Assembly: GCF_029714945.1 (NCBI RefSeq)
Contig: NZ_CP121634.1
Coordinates: 1,509,001 to 1,573,000, forward strand
DNA length: 64,000 nt
Direction of reading: 5' to 3'
DNA from: Bradyrhizobium sp. CIAT3101
Lineage (GTDB): Bacteria > Pseudomonadota > Alphaproteobacteria > Rhizobiales > Xanthobacteraceae
Under the pieces are notes generated by a model. The model saw only the letters and a program-made list of their open reading frames with translations, was not told where the DNA came from and ran no database searches. Shown here one piece after another: positions 44,426 through 53,392 of this stretch (the first letter of the stretch is position 1; each line of letters starts with the position of its first letter). The translations under genes and the position numbers were made by a program.

Positions 44426-45370
44426 TCAGCCAGCGGAGCCACACGTCAGCACGACCTTGCCGGCTGTATGGCCGCGCTCCACAGTCGCCAGAGCATCTGC
44501 CGCCTGCTCAAGCGGGAAGGTGGCCTGAATGTGCGGCTTGAGCTTGCCTGTATCGGCCAGTCGTCCGATCTCGGCCAGCTCTTCGCCATCTGGCTCGACG
44601 GTGTAGCGCATCGCGGTCACGCCAAGCTCCTTGGCGCGCTCTTGCGATGGCTCGGTTAGGGTCGAGATCAGGCGCCCACCTTTCCTGAGCAGCGCCCAGG
44701 AGCGCTCGCGGGTCTCGCCGTCGATCAGGTCGAAGACCATGTCGATATCCCTGGCGACCTCCTCAAAGCGCTCGGTCTTGTAGTCGATCACCGTGTCGGC
44801 CCCAAGCGATCGTACGAAGTCGACGCGCTCGGTCGATACGGTGGTCAGCACGCGGGCGCCGATGGCCTTGGCGAGCTGGATCGCGAAATGGCCGACCCCG
44901 CCGGAACCACCGTGGATCAGGACCGTCTCTCCAGCCTTGAGCTTGCCACGCCGGAACAGACCTTGATACGCCGTCTGCCCCGCCAACGGGATGGCCGCGG
45001 TCTGAACATGATCGAGCCCCACGGGCATGTCGGCAACCGCGCGTTCATCCAGGACAACTCGTTCGGCGTAACCGCCGCCGAAGACCGGGACCATCCCGAA
45101 GATGGCGTCGCCCGGTCGAAAACGTGTCGCCTGCGCGCCGCATGTCTCGACGATGCCGGAGACGTCGCGGCCGGGCGTGTAGGGCAGGCGATCCTCCTGC
45201 ACGGACGGATACTTGCCCGACCTGATCTTGAAGTCGACGGGATTGACGCTGGCTGCCCGAACGGACACCAGGATCTGGCGGGCGTCGGGGCCCGACTGTT
45301 CAAGCCGGTCGACGCGAAGCACGTCATTGCCGCCGAATTGATGAAATCGAATCTTGATGAGCTTTGCCAT
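44426..45370 (-). CDS. NADP-dependent quinone oxidoreductase-like MDR protein
   Basis: 314 residues from ATG 45368-45370; an upstream GTG at 45409 is possible. Zinc-free medium-chain reductase: GroES-like N-domain (VNPVDFKIRSGKYP, YTPGRDVSGIVE), then Rossmann fold with HGGSGGVGHFAIQLAKAIGA and LTTVSTERVDFVRSLGADTV. It lacks the catalytic- and structural-zinc cysteines. Relatives reduce quinones or enones with NADPH. It converges with the hydrolase gene (40-base gap) and follows the DUF305 gene on the same strand. Confidence 0.88.
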   Translation of the reverse strand: MAKLIKIRFHQFGGNDVLRVDRLEQSGPDARQILVSVRAASVNPVDFKIRSGKYPSVQEDRLPYTPGRDVSGIVETCGAQATRFRPGDAIFGMVPVFGGGYAERVVLDERAVADMPVGLDHVQTAAIPLAGQTAYQGLFRRGKLKAGETVLIHGGSGGVGHFAIQLAKAIGARVLTTVSTERVDFVRSLGADTVIDYKTERFEEVARDIDMVFDLIDGETRERSWALLRKGGRLISTLTEPSQERAKELGVTAMRYTVEPDGEELAEIGRLADTGKLKPHIQATFPLEQAADALATVERGHTAGKVVLTCGSAG

Positions 45371-45433
45371 ACCGGCTGACGCCCTGGGCAGGCGAGCGTT
45401 CCTATTCACGGGGCGGCATGCCCGGCCTCGCGA

Positions 45434-46558
45434 TCAATTGACAGTGTCCCCCAGCATGTTCCGCGTGGCAGCGATGACCGCCGCGAGGCCGCTCGTTCCC
45501 TGCATCAACGCGATCTCGCCCTTCTGCTCGTGGCGGATCGCGTGAGCCATGACGCGCAGGCGTGGGTCACCGCGGCTGCGCCACATCTGATCCGCCATCT
45601 TTACCGCGCCCTGGTGATGCCGGCTCATCATCTCGACGAAGATCGAGTCGAACTGATCGGGCGGCGCAAGCTTGACCATCCGCATCTCGGCCGGCGACAG
45701 GGAGCCCGGCATGGCGGCGCGCTCCCCGGCGCTGCAATCCGGCATGTCGGTGTCGAACCAGCTCAGCCACCAATTCTCGAAAATCCTGACTTCGCCGGCC
45801 TGGCTGGCGACCATCGGCATCGCGAGTTTTCGCAGATGCGAATTCTGCGCCCGCCGGGAGCCCATGAGCGCGAGCTCGATGCCCTGAGCATGATGCGTCG
45901 TCATGTGGCGGATATAGGTCTGGTCCGCATCTCTGTCATGCCCCATCCATGGCGGCTCGTAACCGTGGCTGCCGAACAGAGCGATGATGCCGAGCGATGC
46001 AATCACAACCAGGGCACCGCCGAGCCAGGCGTTGGCGAAGCGCACGTCCGCCACTGGCGCGTTGCCACGCGACCAGCGCAGCCGGGCAAAGAGCGGGTAC
46101 ATCAGGGCTGAAGAGGCGTGGACGAGTAGCCCGATCCAGTAGGGCTGCTGGAGCGTGAACAATGGCTGCCGGAACGGAAACAGCGGCACCAGCACGAACC
46201 ATTCCATGCCCGAGGAGAATAGCGCCCACGGCAGTCCCAGCAGCAACATTGTCCGCGGCCGCAGGCCGGCGGTCCAGCGCCCGAGCACGCCGAAGAAGAC
46301 CACAGCCCAGGAAAAATCGGCCCACTGGTGGAAGGCGATGCCGGCGAAGATCGCGCTCCAGGTGGGCTCGGCGCCGATCGCCCAGTCGCGCGTTGGAATG
46401 GCCGCCACCGTCATCCAGTCGATCGCCGCGTCGCGGCCGATGCGTGCCGCTGAGAGCTGGCTGACGATGGTCGAGAGGCTGCTGCTGATCAGACCGAGCG
46501 CGACGGCGGCGATCCAGCGAGAGCGCCGCCTTGTGCCGGGCTGGTCAAGAGGTGACAC
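45434..46558 (-). CDS. Membrane protein fused to a DUF305 domain
   Basis: About 374 residues if started at GTG 46558, which overlaps the preceding stop by 14 bases; the frame stays open to 46657, so the start is uncertain. The N-terminal half has about five hydrophobic segments (IAAVALGLISSSLSTIVSQL, FSWAVVFFGVLGRW, PYWIGLLVHASSALMYPLFA, ALVVIASLGIIALFG). The C-terminal half is a ferritin-like DUF305 domain with DQTYIRHMTTHHAQGIELA and FVEMMSRHHQGAVKMADQM, both His-rich helices typical of the family. DUF305 proteins are periplasmic, often beside metal-handling genes. The fusion is unusual. Confidence 0.8.
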   Translation of the reverse strand: MSPLDQPGTRRRSRWIAAVALGLISSSLSTIVSQLSAARIGRDAAIDWMTVAAIPTRDWAIGAEPTWSAIFAGIAFHQWADFSWAVVFFGVLGRWTAGLRPRTMLLLGLPWALFSSGMEWFVLVPLFPFRQPLFTLQQPYWIGLLVHASSALMYPLFARLRWSRGNAPVADVRFANAWLGGALVVIASLGIIALFGSHGYEPPWMGHDRDADQTYIRHMTTHHAQGIELALMGSRRAQNSHLRKLAMPMVASQAGEVRIFENWWLSWFDTDMPDCSAGERAAMPGSLSPAEMRMVKLAPPDQFDSIFVEMMSRHHQGAVKMADQMWRSRGDPRLRVMAHAIRHEQKGEIALMQGTSGLAAVIAATRNMLGDTVN

Positions 46559-47090
46559 CGGCCGTTGTGTGCTGGACCATATCCTTCGCACGACCTTTCG
46601 CCGCCGCCAGTCCCTTTGGGAAGCCGCTGCGGCTCGGATAGAGCTTGCGCCTTGCATCGCGCGGCGGTCGCCGCGGCTTGGTGTCTTGCGCAGCGCGATA
46701 GTCCAGCACCGCGATGCCGCCGACCATCAGCAGCGCCAGCGCGATGTTGCCCTTCTTGGGATTGTCTGATGTCAGTCCGGAGAGCAGCGCGGCGGCGTCG
46801 AGGCCGTCACCGCCGACGCGGGCCAAGAGGCCGGCATTTTTATCGACGGACAGCGACATGATACCAGCCATGATCTCGCGAAGGCCGAAGGCGCGCACCA
46901 TGGTCTCGCTGCCTTCCATGCCCAGCGTTTCCGTGACCCGCCTTGGCGCGAACAGTTCCACGACGCCGAGACCGATGCTGAACCAGCCAAGTGCGCGGGC
47001 GAGCTGATCCTCGGGCCGCTTCAGGCTTGGTCCGCCCTCGATGATCGTCGGATCACCCTTGGAGCGAACGAGGTTGGAGAAATGAAACAT
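46545..47090 (-). CDS. Small membrane protein (cyclase/dehydrase-associated, DUF4267-like)
   Basis: 181 residues from ATG 47090 (AAGGAG upstream). Hydrophobic segments are at about 30-47 (ARALGWFSIGLGVVELFAP) and in the middle (RAFGLREIMAGIMSLS; NIALALLMVGGIAVLDYRAA), then a basic tail (KPRRPPRDARRKLYPSRSGF). Similar membrane parts precede cyclase/dehydrase-type domains in rhizobia; that second domain is absent here. It lies 12 bases after the alcohol dehydrogenase gene, which suggests co-transcription. Confidence 0.65.
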   Translation of the reverse strand: MFHFSNLVRSKGDPTIIEGGPSLKRPEDQLARALGWFSIGLGVVELFAPRRVTETLGMEGSETMVRAFGLREIMAGIMSLSVDKNAGLLARVGGDGLDAAALLSGLTSDNPKKGNIALALLMVGGIAVLDYRAAQDTKPRRPPRDARRKLYPSRSGFPKGLAAAKGRAKDMVQHTTAGVTS

Positions 47091-47101
47091 TGATGGCTCC
47101 T

Positions 47102-48277
47102 TCAGGGCTTCAGAACGACCTTGACACAGGAATCCCGCTTGTCGCGGAACACCTGGTACATCTCGGGACCTTGCTCGAGCGGGACGGTGTGGGTGATGAC
47201 GAAGGACGGGTCGATCTCGCCTTGCTCGATTCGGTGAAGCAAGTCGTCGGTCCAGCGGTTGACGTGGGTCTGGCCGGTGCGCATCGTCAGCCCCTTGTTC
47301 ATGAACGCGCCCATGGGCAGCATGTCGGAGAACCCGCTGTAAACGCCGGGAACGGAGAGAATGCCGCCGGGCCGGCAGACATAGATCATCTCGCGCAGGA
47401 CATGAGGGCGGTCGCTCTCCAGCATCACCATCTGCTTTGCACGGTCGAGCAGGGTATCGGGCAGGGAGGCCATCACATGCGCTTCCATGCCAACGCAATC
47501 GATGCATTTTTCCGGACCCTTGCCGTCCGTCAGTTCCTTCAGCCGCTCCAGCACGCTTTCAGTCTCGAAATTGATGGTGGTGGCGCCCGCGGCCTCAGCC
47601 ATGCTGAGCCGCTCGGGCAGGCAATCGATCGCGATGACCTGATTGGCGCCGAGCAGCATCGCGCTGCGGATCGCCATCTGCCCGACCGGGCCGCAGCCCC
47701 AGATCGCCACTCTGTCGGTCGGCACGATGTCGCATTGCACGGCGGCTTGCCAGCCGGTCGGAAAGATGTCGCTGAGAAACAGCAGCTGCTCGTCGGGAAT
47801 GCCCGCGGGAACTTTGATGTGCGTGGCATCGGCAAAGGGCACGCGAAGATACTCGGCCTGACCGCCGGGATAGCCGCCGGTGAGATGGGTGTAGCCGAAC
47901 AGTCCGGCGGTCGCATGCCCGAACACCTTGTCGGCGAGATGCCGCTTGCGGTTGGTGGTTTCGCAGACCGAGAAATTGCCGCGCTTGCACTGGTCGCATT
48001 CGCCGCAGATGATGGTGAAAGGCACGACGATGCGGTCGCCCTTCTTCAGCTTGCCGTCCATTCCGGAGCCGACCTCGACCACTTCGCCCATGGTCTCGTG
48101 GCCCATGATGTCGCCGGGCAGCATGCCCGGGATGTAGTTGTGGAAGAGGTGGAGGTCCGAGCCGCAGATCGCGCAACTGGTGACCTTGATGATGGCGTCG
48201 CGCGGTTCCTGGATCTCCGGATCGGTGACGGTGTCGCAGCGGATGTCTTCCTTGCCGTGCCAGACCAGCGCCTTCAT
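47102..48277 (-). CDS. Zinc-dependent alcohol/formaldehyde dehydrogenase family
   Basis: 391 residues from ATG 48277 (GGAGGA six bases upstream). Catalytic zinc site: Cys in SCAICGSDLH and GHETMGEV; structural zinc four-cysteine loop CGECDQCKRGNFSVCE; Rossmann loop WGCGPVGQMAIRSA. The pattern fits glutathione-dependent or -independent formaldehyde dehydrogenase-like enzymes, with ECD-type specificity unknown. It oxidises alcohols or aldehydes with NAD in the cytoplasm. It heads a leftward run with the membrane protein and the DUF305 gene. Confidence 0.9.
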   Translation of the reverse strand: MKALVWHGKEDIRCDTVTDPEIQEPRDAIIKVTSCAICGSDLHLFHNYIPGMLPGDIMGHETMGEVVEVGSGMDGKLKKGDRIVVPFTIICGECDQCKRGNFSVCETTNRKRHLADKVFGHATAGLFGYTHLTGGYPGGQAEYLRVPFADATHIKVPAGIPDEQLLFLSDIFPTGWQAAVQCDIVPTDRVAIWGCGPVGQMAIRSAMLLGANQVIAIDCLPERLSMAEAAGATTINFETESVLERLKELTDGKGPEKCIDCVGMEAHVMASLPDTLLDRAKQMVMLESDRPHVLREMIYVCRPGGILSVPGVYSGFSDMLPMGAFMNKGLTMRTGQTHVNRWTDDLLHRIEQGEIDPSFVITHTVPLEQGPEMYQVFRDKRDSCVKVVLKP

Positions 48278-48430
48278 CGTCCGTCCTCCGCCTGAAATTA
48301 CGGGCATCTAAGTCCAGGACGGAACGATGGTTGCTATTGCTGTCGCGAATCTTCGCGGGCCACGCGGATAGGAACGAGCAGGCGGCCGGACGATTGGGCG
48401 TGATCAACGCCAGCCCCCAAGGATACACTC

Positions 48431-49213
48431 ATGTCCGCCCAAAAATTCGCCGTCGTGACCGGCGCCTCCACTGGAATCGGCTTGGAACTCGCAAAGTGCT
48501 GCGCGGAGGACGGCTTTGATCTGCTTATCGCCGCGAACGAGCCTGCGGTCGAAGCCGCGGCCGCGGATCTGCGCAGGCGCGGCGGCAGCGTCCAGGCGGT
48601 CGAGGCCGATCTCGCCACGACGGAAGGCGTCGACAAGCTCTATGCGGCAGTCGGCGACCGGCCGATCGACGCATTGTTGGCGAATGCCGGCGTCGGTCTC
48701 GGCAATGCGTTTCTCGATCAGGATTTCGGGCGGATCAGGCGCGTGGTCGATACCAATATCACCGGCACGCTCTATCTCATCCATCGCGCCGGCAACGAGA
48801 TGCTCCGGCGCAATTCGGGGCGCATCCTCATCACTGGGTCAATTGCCGGCTTCCTGCCCGGCAGCTTCCAGGCCGTCTATAATGGCACCAAGGCGTTTCT
48901 CGATTCCCTCTCCTTCGCGCTGCGCGAGGAGCTGCGCGACAGCGGAGTCACCGTCACTTGTCTGATGCCCGGTGCAACCGAGACTGAATTCTTCCGTCGC
49001 GCAGATATGATGGATACCAAGGTCGGCACCGATGAAAAGGATGATGCGCATGAGGTCGCAAAAGCCGGCTTCGAGGCGATGCTCCGCGGCGAGTCCGACA
49101 TCGTCACCGGCATGAAGAACAAGCTCCAGACGACGGTCGCCAACGTCACACCGAACGAGGTGCTGGCAAGGCAGCACCGCAAGATGGCCGAGCCGGGCAC
49201 GGCGAAGCAGTAG
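48431..49213 (+). CDS. Short-chain dehydrogenase/reductase
   Basis: 260-residue classical SDR with TGASTGIGLELA (about 10-21), the NAG motif in LLANAGVGLG, and catalytic Ser-Tyr-Lys in ITGSIAGFLPGSFQAVYNGTK. The C-terminus ends in a short helical tail rather than the usual DGG motif, as in DltE/YqjQ-type SDRs that act on steroids, lipids or cell-wall compounds. It is divergent from the alcohol dehydrogenase gene (153-base gap) and has no clear operon partner. Confidence 0.88.
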   Translation: MSAQKFAVVTGASTGIGLELAKCCAEDGFDLLIAANEPAVEAAAADLRRRGGSVQAVEADLATTEGVDKLYAAVGDRPIDALLANAGVGLGNAFLDQDFGRIRRVVDTNITGTLYLIHRAGNEMLRRNSGRILITGSIAGFLPGSFQAVYNGTKAFLDSLSFALREELRDSGVTVTCLMPGATETEFFRRADMMDTKVGTDEKDDAHEVAKAGFEAMLRGESDIVTGMKNKLQTTVANVTPNEVLARQHRKMAEPGTAKQ

Positions 49214-49501
49214 CAAAGGTTGAGGTGGCGCGTGCGGTAGGAAGGCTGCACGCGCCGGGAACAGGTTAGACGTCAGCGCGTACCGATGCGTTGATGTCGT
49301 GGGCAGAAACCGGAAAAATGCGCCACGTCCGTCGTTCCCTGTTGTGTCCGGTTGTCACCCGGCGGTGCCGGGGTCAACGCCCTCCGGCGCGCGTGGTTCA
49401 ATGCTCGCCACAATCTCCTGCGTTTCGGAACGATAGGCGCCGAGGAACCCCCTGGTGGTCGTTCGGGTTGGCCCGTTCAAACGAACCGGACGAGGAGCAG
49501 C

Positions 49502-50578
49502 ATGACGGAACCGGACGTTCGCAAAGGGATGCCGCCGGTCAAGCTGTCCCGTGAAGAATTCGAGCACCGCTACAGGCGTCAGTTCGTCGATCCTGCCTTT
49601 GCGCCGCTCCAGCGCGAACTCGATGCCATCATCGGAGCGGCCTGGGAGGCCTACAGCCATTCGCGTAAATCCCCGGTGACACGCAAGGCAGGCGAGGGCT
49701 TTGCCGATCCCGACTATGCTTTATCCGTGGATTGGATCGCCGCGCGCGCGGCTATCCTTGAGGCGCAGCGGCAGCACGACAACGCCGACGGGACACCGCG
49801 CATTCTCGTCATCAACGGCTCGGCCCGTAGCGAGCACACCTGTCCTGGCGAGATGTCCAAGACCTGGCGCATGGTTGAGCTCGCCGAGCCAGTCCTCACG
49901 GACATGGGCTTTGCTGTCGATATCCTGGATCTATCTCGCCTGACATCCGAGTTCGGCAAAAACATCCACCCTTGCAAATCCTGCGTCTCCACCGCAATGC
50001 CGCTCTGCCACTGGCCGTGCAGTTGCTACCCGAATTATTCCCTGGGCCAGACCAGCGACTGGATGAACGAGATCTACCCGCTCTGGGTCGCGGCCCACGG
50101 CATTCTGATCGTGACGCCGGTGAATTGGTATCACGTGCCTGGCGGCCTCAAGGCGATGATGGATCGGCTGGTTTGCGCCGATGGCGGCAACCCCGATCCG
50201 ACATCAACGCACGGCAAGAAGGCCGTCGAGGCCAAGGCGCTGGAGTTGAAGGGCTGGCCCTATCCGCGACATCTTTCCGGCCGCCATTTCGGCCTCATCG
50301 TTCACGGCGACAGCGTCGGCGCCGAGGGCGCGCGCCGAACCCTGTCCGACTGGCTGACCGACATGCACCTCATCTCGGCCGGCCGCTTCGGTGAGATGGA
50401 CGGCTATGTTGGCTACATGGCGCAATATGCGACCTCCCACCAGGCACTGAACGAAGATCGTGCGTTTCGCCAGGAGGTGCTGAATACAGCCATGGCGCTG
50501 GGCCGGTCGGTGCAGCTCGCCCGCAATGGGCGATTCGAGGACCCCGGCGCGGGACTCTCCGATCCGGCTCCGAAATGA
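49502..50578 (+). CDS. Flavodoxin-like NAD(P)H-dependent oxidoreductase
   Basis: 358 residues from ATG 49502 (GAGGAG upstream). After about 95 N-terminal residues without recognisable domain, the FMN-binding fold starts at PRILVINGSARSEHTCPGEM and continues with ILDLSRLTSEFGKNIHPCKS and the flavin loop TPVNWYHVPGGLKAMMDRLV. Several cysteines cluster in the middle (HPCKSCVSTAMPLCHWPCSC), reminiscent of a metal or disulfide centre, which plain quinone reductases lack. It reduces a substrate with NAD(P)H in the cytoplasm. The CDF transporter gene follows 16 bases later. Confidence 0.85.
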   Translation: MTEPDVRKGMPPVKLSREEFEHRYRRQFVDPAFAPLQRELDAIIGAAWEAYSHSRKSPVTRKAGEGFADPDYALSVDWIAARAAILEAQRQHDNADGTPRILVINGSARSEHTCPGEMSKTWRMVELAEPVLTDMGFAVDILDLSRLTSEFGKNIHPCKSCVSTAMPLCHWPCSCYPNYSLGQTSDWMNEIYPLWVAAHGILIVTPVNWYHVPGGLKAMMDRLVCADGGNPDPTSTHGKKAVEAKALELKGWPYPRHLSGRHFGLIVHGDSVGAEGARRTLSDWLTDMHLISAGRFGEMDGYVGYMAQYATSHQALNEDRAFRQEVLNTAMALGRSVQLARNGRFEDPGAGLSDPAPK

Positions 50579-50594
50579 TCGAGGATGTCGGTGG

Positions 50595-51554
50595 GTGACC
50601 AACACGGTGGAAGGATCGTCGAAGACCATCGTTTACGCCGCGCTCGCCGGCAACCTTCTCGTTGCGGTGACCAAGATCGGAGCTGCGATCTGGACCGGAA
50701 GCTCCGCGATGATGAGCGAGGCGGTGCACTCCGTAGTCGACACCACCAATGAGGTGCTGCTGCTCTACGGCTACCATCGGGCGAGCCGCCCGCCCGATGA
50801 ATCCCATCCGCTCGGTTATGGGCGCGAATTGTATTTCTGGAGCTTCATCGTCGCTCTGTTGATTTTCTCGCTTGGCGCGGGCGTCTCGCTCTATCAAGGG
50901 GTGATCCACGTCATGGCGCCGGAGCCGATCCAGGATCCGATGGTCAGCTTCGTCGTGCTCGGCCTGTCGTTTGTGTTCGAGGGGGTCTCATGGCTGTTTG
51001 CCTTTCGCCATTTCCGGTCGGAGCACGCGCGGCTTGGCTGGTACGAAACCTTCGTCCGCAGCAAGGATCCTCCCGCCTTCATGGTCTTGCTCGAGGACAG
51101 CGCCGCGCTGGTCGGTATCGTCATTGCGGCCGCAGCAACCGCTGTGGCGGCGCTGTTCGCCCAGCCGGTCTGGGACGGCATCGGTTCGATCCTGATCGGC
51201 ATTCTGCTGGGGATCACGTCGATCGGGCTCGCCAGGGAGAGCAAGAGCCTGCTGATCGGCGAGCCGGCTCATACCGAGTTGTCGCGATCCATCCTCGATA
51301 TCGCGCGACACTCTCCCGGCGTGCTCAAGGCCAATGGGCTTTTGACGGTGCAGATGTCGCCGGCCGAAGTGGTCGCGGCGCTGAGCGTCGAGTTCGCGGA
51401 CGACAAGCGCGCCGACGACATCGAGCAATGCGTGGTCGCGATCGAGACCGAGATCCGCAGACAGCATCCGATCGTGGCGGCGCTGTTCATTAAGCCGCAG
51501 ACCAGCGCGCGATTTCACGCCGCTCGTGCGAGGCGCTGGGGCACGGGGGCCTGA
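50595..51554 (+). CDS. Cation diffusion facilitator (CDF) metal efflux transporter
   Basis: 319 residues from GTG 50595 with GAGGA nine bases upstream. Six transmembrane segments with the family metal site: EAVHSVVDTTNE in TM2 and the TM5 region DSAALVGIVIA (Asp) forming the transport site; HPLGYGRE is the conserved loop after TM2. The C-terminal cytoplasmic domain (about 215-300) includes the SPGVLKANGLLTVQMSP metallochaperone-like fold. It exports Zn2+, Mn2+ or Fe2+ by proton antiport. Coupling to the cysteine-rich flavodoxin-like gene suggests a shared metal-stress role. Confidence 0.92.
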   Translation: MTNTVEGSSKTIVYAALAGNLLVAVTKIGAAIWTGSSAMMSEAVHSVVDTTNEVLLLYGYHRASRPPDESHPLGYGRELYFWSFIVALLIFSLGAGVSLYQGVIHVMAPEPIQDPMVSFVVLGLSFVFEGVSWLFAFRHFRSEHARLGWYETFVRSKDPPAFMVLLEDSAALVGIVIAAAATAVAALFAQPVWDGIGSILIGILLGITSIGLARESKSLLIGEPAHTELSRSILDIARHSPGVLKANGLLTVQMSPAEVVAALSVEFADDKRADDIEQCVVAIETEIRRQHPIVAALFIKPQTSARFHAARARRWGTGA

Positions 51555-51659
51555 AACAGCTTCGCCACGGCGAGGAACCAAGGAAGCAGCGTCCTTTTAG
51601 TTGGAGGGCAAGCGGCGGCCCCCACGAGCAATGGGAGTGGCTGCCTGAAGGAGCAGCGC

Positions 51660-51832
51660 ATGCTGGAAGAAAAACTCAAGGAAGCCATCCTCGACGAGCT
51701 TACGCACCAGGCGGCTAATAGGCCGCAAGCGCTGAAGTCGAGGGCTCCACGGAAGAGTTGATCGTCAACGGAAAGGTCGATTTGGCCGACCTTGTTATGG
51801 TGATCGCGGGCTCGGTTGCCGGCGGGCCGTAG
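51660..51832 (+). pseudogene. Frameshifted small conserved protein
   Basis: ATG 51660 (GAAGGAG upstream) encodes MLEEKLKEAILDELTHQAA and then runs into a stop at 51759-51761. One base out of phase, the sequence continues as AEVEGSTEELIVNGKVDLAD then LVMVIAGSVAGGP to TAG 51830-51832, which has the same small-protein character. The intact gene would encode about 57 residues, so a single-base deletion (or equivalent) broke it around 51715-51730. It abuts the convergent DUF72 stop with no gap. Confidence 0.6.
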
Positions 51833-52555
51833 CTAAAGAAGCGACTTCAGCTTCAGTGCATCGGCAGGAGCCGCACTCTTCTGGTCGTTGTCGAAATAGA
51901 CATAGACATCGCAGCCTTGCCGCTTCCAAGATTTGATCCGCCGCGCCCATTGCGCCAACGCCGGCCGGGTATAATGACCCCGATAGCGTCCGCCCGGACC
52001 ATGGCCGCGCACATAGACGAAATCTGCCGTTCGTTTCCACGGCGCCGGCGCGTCGTGATGATCGGAGAGGCAGAGCGAGATGTTTTCGTCGGCCAACATC
52101 CGCAGGACGCGGGGTTGATACCAGCTCGGGTGACGAAACTCGAAACTGTAGCGCCGCTTCTTCGACAGCAGTTTGAAGAAGGAGGCGAGCCGGTCAACGT
52201 TCACCTCGAATTGAGGGGGCAGTTGAAATAGAACTGGTCCCATCTTGCCCCGCAAGAAGGCGACACGATGTTCGAGCAGTTCGAGGCTGTTTTCGCTGGT
52301 TTCGGACAGACGTTTCCAATGGGTGATGAACCTCGACGCCTTCCAGGCGAAGATGAAGTTTTCGCCGGTCTGTTGCCGCCATGCCTTCACGGCTTCCGGG
52401 GTCGGCGTGCGATAGAACACCCCGTTCAATTCGGTGCTGTCAAATTGGCCGGCGTAGTAGTGCAGCTGCTCCTTCAGCGGCAAGCCTTCCGGAAAGAAGG
52501 GACCGCGCCAGGAGTCGTAGTGCCAGCCGGAAGTACCGATCAGGACGCGTGCCAT
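51833..52555 (-). CDS. DUF72 family protein (YecE-like)
   Basis: 240 residues from ATG 52555. A TIM-barrel-like DUF72 protein: MARVLIGTSGWHYDSWRGPF is diagnostic, followed by LHYYAGQFDSTELNGVFYRT, SFEFRHPSW and the C-terminal YVYFDNDQKSAAPADAL. Function is unknown; family members are cytosolic and often next to DNA-repair or stress genes, and a ring-nuclease or endonuclease-like role has been proposed for some. Stop codons of this gene and the frameshifted gene are adjacent. Confidence 0.9.
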   Translation of the reverse strand: MARVLIGTSGWHYDSWRGPFFPEGLPLKEQLHYYAGQFDSTELNGVFYRTPTPEAVKAWRQQTGENFIFAWKASRFITHWKRLSETSENSLELLEHRVAFLRGKMGPVLFQLPPQFEVNVDRLASFFKLLSKKRRYSFEFRHPSWYQPRVLRMLADENISLCLSDHHDAPAPWKRTADFVYVRGHGPGGRYRGHYTRPALAQWARRIKSWKRQGCDVYVYFDNDQKSAAPADALKLKSLL

Positions 52556-52749
52556 GTCTGCAGGCCGTTGTTGCTCGCGGGACGTTGAAGCAATCGCTCG
52601 AGCAAAGAACGCCAATGCACTGAAGACGTTGCTCGGTTTGTCCGAAAGGATGTTCGCGGCGGTGTCCGAAATGTGCTCGAATTAACCTATGTTCCTGCAC
52701 GTCTTTTCCAGTCGGAGCAAAATCGCTCCATCAGAAGTTGGAGTGTCCG

Positions 52750-52938
52750 ATGGGATTGAGACGCAGGCGGCTTAAACACACGCTCTCTCTCGAAGATCCG
52801 CTCGTGAAATTCGCGAGGGAGATGCGGGATCGGGCCAAGAAACAGCCGCCGGGGCAAGCACGGAACGAGTTCCTGAAGCGCGCTTACAATGCCGACCAGG
52901 CCGCCGATCTCGATCGGCAGCTTCGCGAAAAGCATTAG
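52750..52938 (+). CDS. Small basic hypothetical protein
   Basis: 62 residues from ATG 52750: very basic start (GLRRRRLKHTLSLEDPLVKF), then amphipathic helix (AREMRDRAKKQPPGQARNEF). No membrane segment or domain. Possibly nucleic-acid-associated. It is followed after 61 bases by a hairpin terminator. No gene was seen at 52556-52749. Confidence 0.55.
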   Translation: MGLRRRRLKHTLSLEDPLVKFAREMRDRAKKQPPGQARNEFLKRAYNADQAADLDRQLREKH

Positions 52939-52999
52939 GAAGGATGAGGAACGAGCCGAGGTGAGCAGGATGGCTTTACATCCCATGACCTCTCCACTC

Positions 53000-53021
53000 G
53001 GCCTCCGCCTTCGCGGAGGCC
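53000..53021. terminator. Bidirectional rho-independent terminator
   Basis: GGCCTCCGC (53000-53008), loop CTTC, GCGGAGGCC (53013-53021): a perfect 9-bp stem with a CTTC tetraloop, then CTCTTTCT on the plus strand. It lies between the convergent genes ending at 52938 and 53076 and can serve both. Confidence 0.75.
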
Positions 53022-53075
53022 CTCTTTCTGTGGGCGAGGTCTCATGGCGATCACGGCCTCGCCAAGTCTTGCTTG

Positions 53076-53372
53076 TCAGCCCCGCTTGGCTGCGCGCGTC
53101 TTGGTCGGACGCCTGTTATAGGGCGAGCGATTGACCGGCCTTAGCGAAATGCCTTCCCGGTGCGCCTTGCTGCGGATCGCCGCGATCGGGCGTTGAAGCT
53201 TGATGCTCATGACGCCGGTCGGCGTATTGCCCTTCGCTAACTGGCGCAGCATCCTGACGTCTGCCGTCGACCACGGCTGGCGCGAGCGACGCTTGTATGA
53301 GGGATTTGCTTTACGCGGCCCCTTCTTGCCGATCGGCGATCCGGGGCGCTTCCATGTTACTGTGCGTGCCAT
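53076..53372 (-). CDS. Small Arg/Lys-rich SANT-like DNA-binding protein
   Basis: 98 residues, pI very high. The core RQPWSTADVRMLRQLAKGNT PTGVM resembles the SANT/Myb-like helical repeat seen in small rhizobial DNA-binding proteins (W, spaced hydrophobics, R-rich end), followed by SIKLQRPIAAIRSKAHREG. Both termini are Lys/Arg tails. Probably nucleoid- or DNA-associated; no named family. The upstream neighbour is a decayed gene. Confidence 0.6.
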   Translation of the reverse strand: MARTVTWKRPGSPIGKKGPRKANPSYKRRSRQPWSTADVRMLRQLAKGNTPTGVMSIKLQRPIAAIRSKAHREGISLRPVNRSPYNRRPTKTRAAKRG

Positions 53373-53392
53373 ATTGATCCTCCTGGAATCCT

